Below, one piece after another: positions 60,201 to 64,000 of a stretch of 64,000 bases of DNA (within the stretch, counting starts at the first letter, position 1; each line of letters opens with the position of its first letter). The position numbers and the translations under genes are program-made. The notes below the pieces were generated by a model, which had not been told where the DNA came from, did no database searches, and was given only the letters and a program-made list of their open reading frames with translations. This DNA comes from Molossus alvarezi (Eukaryota > Chordata > Mammalia > Chiroptera > Molossidae): assembly GCA_037176705.1 (NCBI GenBank), contig JBAWUJ010000040.1, forward strand, positions 1,612,001 to 1,676,000, given 5' to 3'.

Positions 60201-62966
60201 CCCCATACCTCCTCTGGCTCACTGGCCCCAGGCCTGGCAGTAGTAGCAGCCAGCGTTGGGCCCCAGCTTGACATTGCCTAGGCACCTCCAAGACCAGCAC
60301 AGAAGGCAGCCATGTGTAGATCGCTTTGTAGCTTATGTCTGGTGGCCCCGGGGAGAACACACAGGGGCAGTGGCTGACCTCGCCCCGGAGCCAGCCTAGA
60401 AGAGTTGGCCTTTCCTTTGCTCCTTTTCCTTTCAGAATATTACAATGGCATCCTCAGTACCTGGAGGTGGGTCTTTGTGCTTCTTTCTCAATAGGCTGTA
60501 CGTATGTGTTCTTTTTCTTGCTTCTCTCTTTCCTCCCTCCCTCCCTCCCTCTCTGGCTAGAGCCCTTTGGGGCTCAGGGCAAGACTGAGGAAGTTGTACA
60601 GAGAGCTCCCACATGCCCACGGCCCTGTAGTCCCTGCTCTTTCTTCCCCAAGTCACACACGGGCAGGCACGCAGGCACCCAATGCGTGAATTTTCTGAGG
60701 CCCAGAGGCCTGCTGCAGAACTTAGGATGAAAACCCTACCCTGCTCTTTTCCAGAAAGACAGGCATGGGCCTAAGCAAGGTGGCCTGGCCTGGGCTGGGC
60801 CTGGGGAGTGGGGGTGGGGTTAGGGGGTGGGAAGGGAAGGCCAGGGCCACTTATTCCAAGGGAACAGCAATGGCTTGATTCAAATGCAGAGAGCCTGGGA
60901 CTTTGCCTGAGGCTTCTACAACTCCCCCACACTTAGGCCACTGATTCCAAGCTGCAGGAAGGGAGCAGGGTCAGTCTGGAGCTGAAAGAGTTCGCCTCCA
61001 TGTGCCAAAGCCGAAAACTGCCCTCCACCCTCTGAGAAAGGGCAGGGTGTGGGTGGGGGTGAGGTGGCGGTTGGGTGGTGGTGGTGGTGGTGGTGAGCGG
61101 TGGCGGTTTAGGGGTGCAAGTGCAGGGCATCCAAGGAGAAGTTAAAGAGTCCATCTCGGCGTCATAGATTCCCCAGGCCAAACGCCGGTGTGGAGTGATG
61201 AGGGTCCAGGGAGGCCTGGTAGGGGATGAATGGACTCAGTAACCCTGTGTCTCGGTAACAACAAGCACACTCGTACTGAAACACTGTGCTCCAGCTGACG
61301 ATTTTGGTAACTCACCTTTAGGTACCCTTCACATGGATGGATGGAGAGATGGTTGGGTGGGTGGGTGGATGGATGGATGGTGAGCACTGAACTGGACAGA
61401 CAGGACACACCGATCCTCCCTCCGACCACCGATTTCCAAGGGTAGGTCCGGGCCTAGGACATGGGCAACCCCCCATCAAGTGAATTTAGTTAACACCTTT
61501 GTAATTTGGACCATCAGTGAGTTTAGTGTAGGTCTCTGGGTCTGTGAGGCCACTACACAGGCCTCCCCTGAGCTCGCCTGTGTTCCTATGTGTATGTGGC
61601 CCCTGCTACGCGCACACGCGCGCACACACACGGTACTCTCCTCCGGAGAGCCCTGACTCCTAAGTCGTGATCCAGGGGTTGTTTGAAACATCACCCCAAA
61701 GGAGTGGACCCCAGGAGGGGGATGTGAACATATGTCCTAGATGCCAGTGAACTGTGTGTTCTTAAAAGGGTTCAGATCTGAGGTCGTAGGTGATGTTTAT
61801 ATTTACTACCCTGCAATGAGAACCTAGAAACAAGTCAGGACATCAAAAATCCCTCTCTTTGAAAGTCAGGGAGTTCCTACATGTGTCAGAGAGGGTCCCC
61901 TATTTGTCTCCTGGCCTTCCACAGAATTCACCCCAGGACCTGAGGTGTAATCTTTGAGTCTGATGAGTTTTTTGAGTCATTCTTTGTTGTTGCTGGTGCT
62001 GGTGCTGGTGCTGGTGCTGGTGCTGGTGCTGGTGCGGGTCCTGGTGTTGGTGGTGCTTCTGCTGCAGCTGCTGCTGCCGCTGCTGCCGCTGCTGGTGCTG
62101 CTGCTGCTGCTGGTGCTGGTTCTTCAGTTAATCCTCACCCGAGGGTATTTCCTTGATTTGCAGTTGGACACTGAAATGGCAGGATAATTCTGGGAGAAGA
62201 GGAACGGAGAAACCGAGGCAGGAAAGTTAAACAGAGCCAAAGAGCTTTGCGGGACGTGTTTAGCAGGGCCTTGTCTTGAGAACCAGGCCAACAGACTCTA
62301 TTTGTCACAGAAGTGTGCAGCAGAGGAGGGGGCACGGAAGGGGAGAGGGGGAGAATTCAGACACCACTCATCCTGAAGTTGTTGGGACAGCAGGGAGGGA
62401 GGGAGGGAGAGAGGAAGGAGGAAAGAAGAGTGTAAAGGAATGGACCAAGCAACCAAGCAACCAAGCGACAAAAGAGGCAGGTCCTTCCCAGGAATAGACC
62501 AAAGAAAAGGGGAGACTTTTGGAGTCCAACTGCACCAGGAATATCTAGGCGAGGAACTCAAACACAAAAACTTCCAGACAGAAGGGGATGTGAGGCAGAA
62601 AAGGCTCTTTAGATGAGCTGACAGCCTGCCTGTGCTTCCTAGGCCAGACGCGTAGGTGGGCTCGCTCCGTTTCCGTAATAAATGTGCATGAGTTCAGGTT
62701 GTGCTCCATTCACTTGCACTCACGTTGCAATAAATTCACGGAGCGAGCGGAAAGCAGATGTTATGTGCAGTGTCTCCTCCACCTCCTTCCCCATGAGAAC
62801 ACAAAGATCCAGTCTGGGGACAGCCCTCTGCCGGTGATTCAGGGGATCGTCCAGTCACACCTCTCTGGTGTCTGTGAGCGGCGGTGCAGGTCCCATTTTC
62901 ATCACAGGCGGCCTTTGAGAGGGAGTGGGAGGGGGGCAGGGGGTATGGTCAAGTGGGAGGGCAGGA
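57243..62966 (+). repeat. Macrosatellite unit 11 (5724 bp, 7 hexamers)
   Basis: Matches unit 8 at every variable position I checked, including G at 57387 and G at 59407, and lies exactly 17,160 bp downstream of it. Confidence 0.97.
61993..62034 (+). repeat. CTGGTG VNTR, unit 11, 7 copies
   Basis: Seven perfect hexamers, as in unit 8. Confidence 0.95.
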
Positions 62967-64000
62967 GGGAGCGGGAAGAGGGAACTCTGCAACACCTCAT
63001 GAGTTTATTCTCTTTGGCTTTCCCCACACACTCACTGCTTCAAGAAGCAATGTGGAGTCACACCAAGATTCCCCACGGGAGAACAGGAAGGAGGGGTTGA
63101 CGGCAGGCAAGTTTCCTTAGTAGGCCTCCTCCTCGCCCAGCCGCACCACTTGCCCTTGGCAGAGATTCCAGCGCCAGGCAAGGGGAGGAGTGGGGGCGAA
63201 AGCTTCACAGTGCCCAAAGGGTAGGGCCCCCGGCCCATGGGAAGCTGGAGGCAGGCGGGCCGAGCAGTAGAGGGGTGTCCCGTGGAACACATCTGCCGCT
63301 TTTCCATCGGACTGGAGCTTGGTGGGTTGTCGGGGCGGCGGCCCAAACACACGGGTGGAGGGGGGCGCTCGCCTAGGGCGGGACTTTTGGGGGGGTTGCC
63401 CCGCCGGTTCGGGGCCCGCCGCCACAGGAGTGGTTCGCGGTGTCCTGCCAGGAATCCCTCCGTCACCCTCTTCAGTCCACCAAACCCCCTTTTTGTCTGG
63501 GAGAAGTGGACATGTGTAAAGAGGAGAAGCAAACGGACGACACAGCTCGGAGAGGCCGATTCACGTGGATTTTGTTTCCACGCGACACAGGTGTCAAGAA
63601 GTAAGTGTAAGGGATGAGGCCCCCACCTGCATTTCTCAGACCCGTGAAAGTAGTTTTCATGGCAGGTACTGCCGCGTGTCATTTGCCCCTACCCTGCTCC
63701 TACACACCGCCTTCCTTTTCCCCGGGGCGCAGGTGTGCTGCTAATTGCCACCATTCAGGGCGGCCGCGGCCGCGGCCCCGCCCCCTTCGCCCCGCCCCCG
63801 TCCTGACGGCCCATCCCCCTGTGCGCCGACCCGGCCAGCTGTCAACCTCCTCTGTGCGGAGCTTATCACAGCCGCCACCGGGCAGGTGCTGCGCGATTGC
63901 CACACGTCACAGTGAGGCCAGCCGGATCGCATCGCATCACATCGCATCGCATCGCATCCTGACTAACGGGGCCACGGAGACGCGTGGCCCAGCGCTCGGG
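62967..64000 (+). repeat. Macrosatellite unit 12, truncated by window edge (1034 bp)
   Basis: Covers the first 1034 bases of a unit. It carries G at 63111, like unit 9 three units upstream, and G at the 537-equivalent. It stops in the hairpin/GC-box region because the window ends, not because the array does. Confidence 0.95.

Larger units (their letters stand above)
1..64000. repeat. Macrosatellite array, ~5.7 kb unit, 11 full copies plus one partial
   Basis: The same 5.7 kb sequence recurs head to tail from the first to the last base, with no unique sequence between copies. Unit lengths in order are 5718, 5730, 5736, 5730, 5732, 5724, 5712, 5724, 5724, 5712 and 5724 bp, followed by a 1034-bp fragment. 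Copies differ at only about fourteen single bases that I could find by eye, plus a hexamer VNTR and one dinucleotide. I see no Alu-, L1- or other SINE-like insertion in the unit. The size class matches known mammalian macrosatellites, but the unit does not match any whose sequence I recognise. The array extends beyond both edges. Unit phase is arbitrary. Confidence 0.97.

Noticed and set aside
1..64000. Ribosomal DNA array (45S or 5S)
   Set aside because: A CT-rich GC-rich tandem repeat suggested rDNA, but no 18S, 5.8S, 28S or 5S sequence is present, and the unit is far shorter than a mammalian 45S unit.
1..64000. RNU2 (U2 snRNA) array
   Set aside because: Unit size is close to that of the human RNU2 repeat and both contain a CT tract, but no U2 snRNA sequence is present on either strand.
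1..64000. D4Z4/DUX4 or another homeobox or USP17-type macrosatellite
   Set aside because: No homeodomain or ubiquitin protease motif appears in any frame, and unit size does not fit D4Z4 or RS447.
1..64000. CRISPR array
   Set aside because: The repetition is a 5.7-kb unit with no short repeat-spacer structure, in eukaryotic-type DNA.
1..64000. Assembly artefact (one unit copied repeatedly)
   Set aside because: Units carry distinct bases and hexamer counts in an ordered pattern, which simple software duplication would not produce. Exact copy number still cannot be verified from the sequence alone.

Overview
The window is a single head-to-tail tandem array (a macrosatellite) of a GC-rich unit of about 5.7 kb. 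There are eleven complete units and a twelfth cut by the right edge. All units lie in the same orientation, with no unique DNA between them. The array runs off both ends of the window, so neither flank is visible. Reading phase is arbitrary. Units are numbered from base 1 and start at 1, 5719, 11449, 17185, 22915, 28647, 34371, 40083, 45807, 51531, 57243 and 62967.

The sequence looks like a vertebrate nuclear genome, most likely a placental mammal. It has CpG-island blocks with GC boxes, many short microsatellites ((CT)n, (CA)n, (GGT)n, (GGAT)n, (CTGGTG)n), AATAAA poly(A) signals and consensus GT-AG splice signals. It lacks ribosome-binding sites, operons and long conserved reading frames. 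I cannot name the species or the array family. I recognise no protein-coding gene, rRNA, tRNA or snRNA. The longest open frames (about 100-220 codons, GC-rich, low complexity, overlapping on both strands) look like by-products of base composition; many begin at GTG or TTG, which is not meaningful in a eukaryote.

Layout of one unit (unit 1 coordinates; add the unit's start minus 1 for the others, then correct for CTGGTG copy number downstream of about 4751 and for the 2-bp CT gain in unit 5). 1-530: candidate minus-strand 3' terminal exon with AATAAA on the minus strand. About 380-1060: CpG-rich block with GC boxes, two overlapping NotI sites, TCGCA pentamers and a hairpin. 1087-1199: pyrimidine tract. 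About 1226-2290: second CpG-rich block with a candidate plus-strand exon, an RFX-type X-box and a plus-strand AATAAA. 2290-5410: ordinary-looking DNA studded with simple repeats, G-quadruplex and Z-DNA candidates, a hexamer VNTR and isolated splice signals. 5412-5500: 11-bp inverted repeat enclosing two AATAAA motifs. 5664-5718: G-rich tail.

Units are nearly identical: I found about fourteen single-base variable positions across eleven units. All length variation comes from the CTGGTG hexamer (5-9 copies) plus one CT dinucleotide. Variant sharing follows a three-unit register: units 7-8-9 resemble 10-11-12 at an exact 17,160-bp spacing, and units 2-3 resemble 5-6 at 17,196-17,198 bp. This implies recent homogenisation and duplication of three-unit blocks. 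The most interesting possibility is a regulatory or chromatin-organising macrosatellite with two CpG-rich blocks and possible transcription on both strands, rather than a classical gene cluster.
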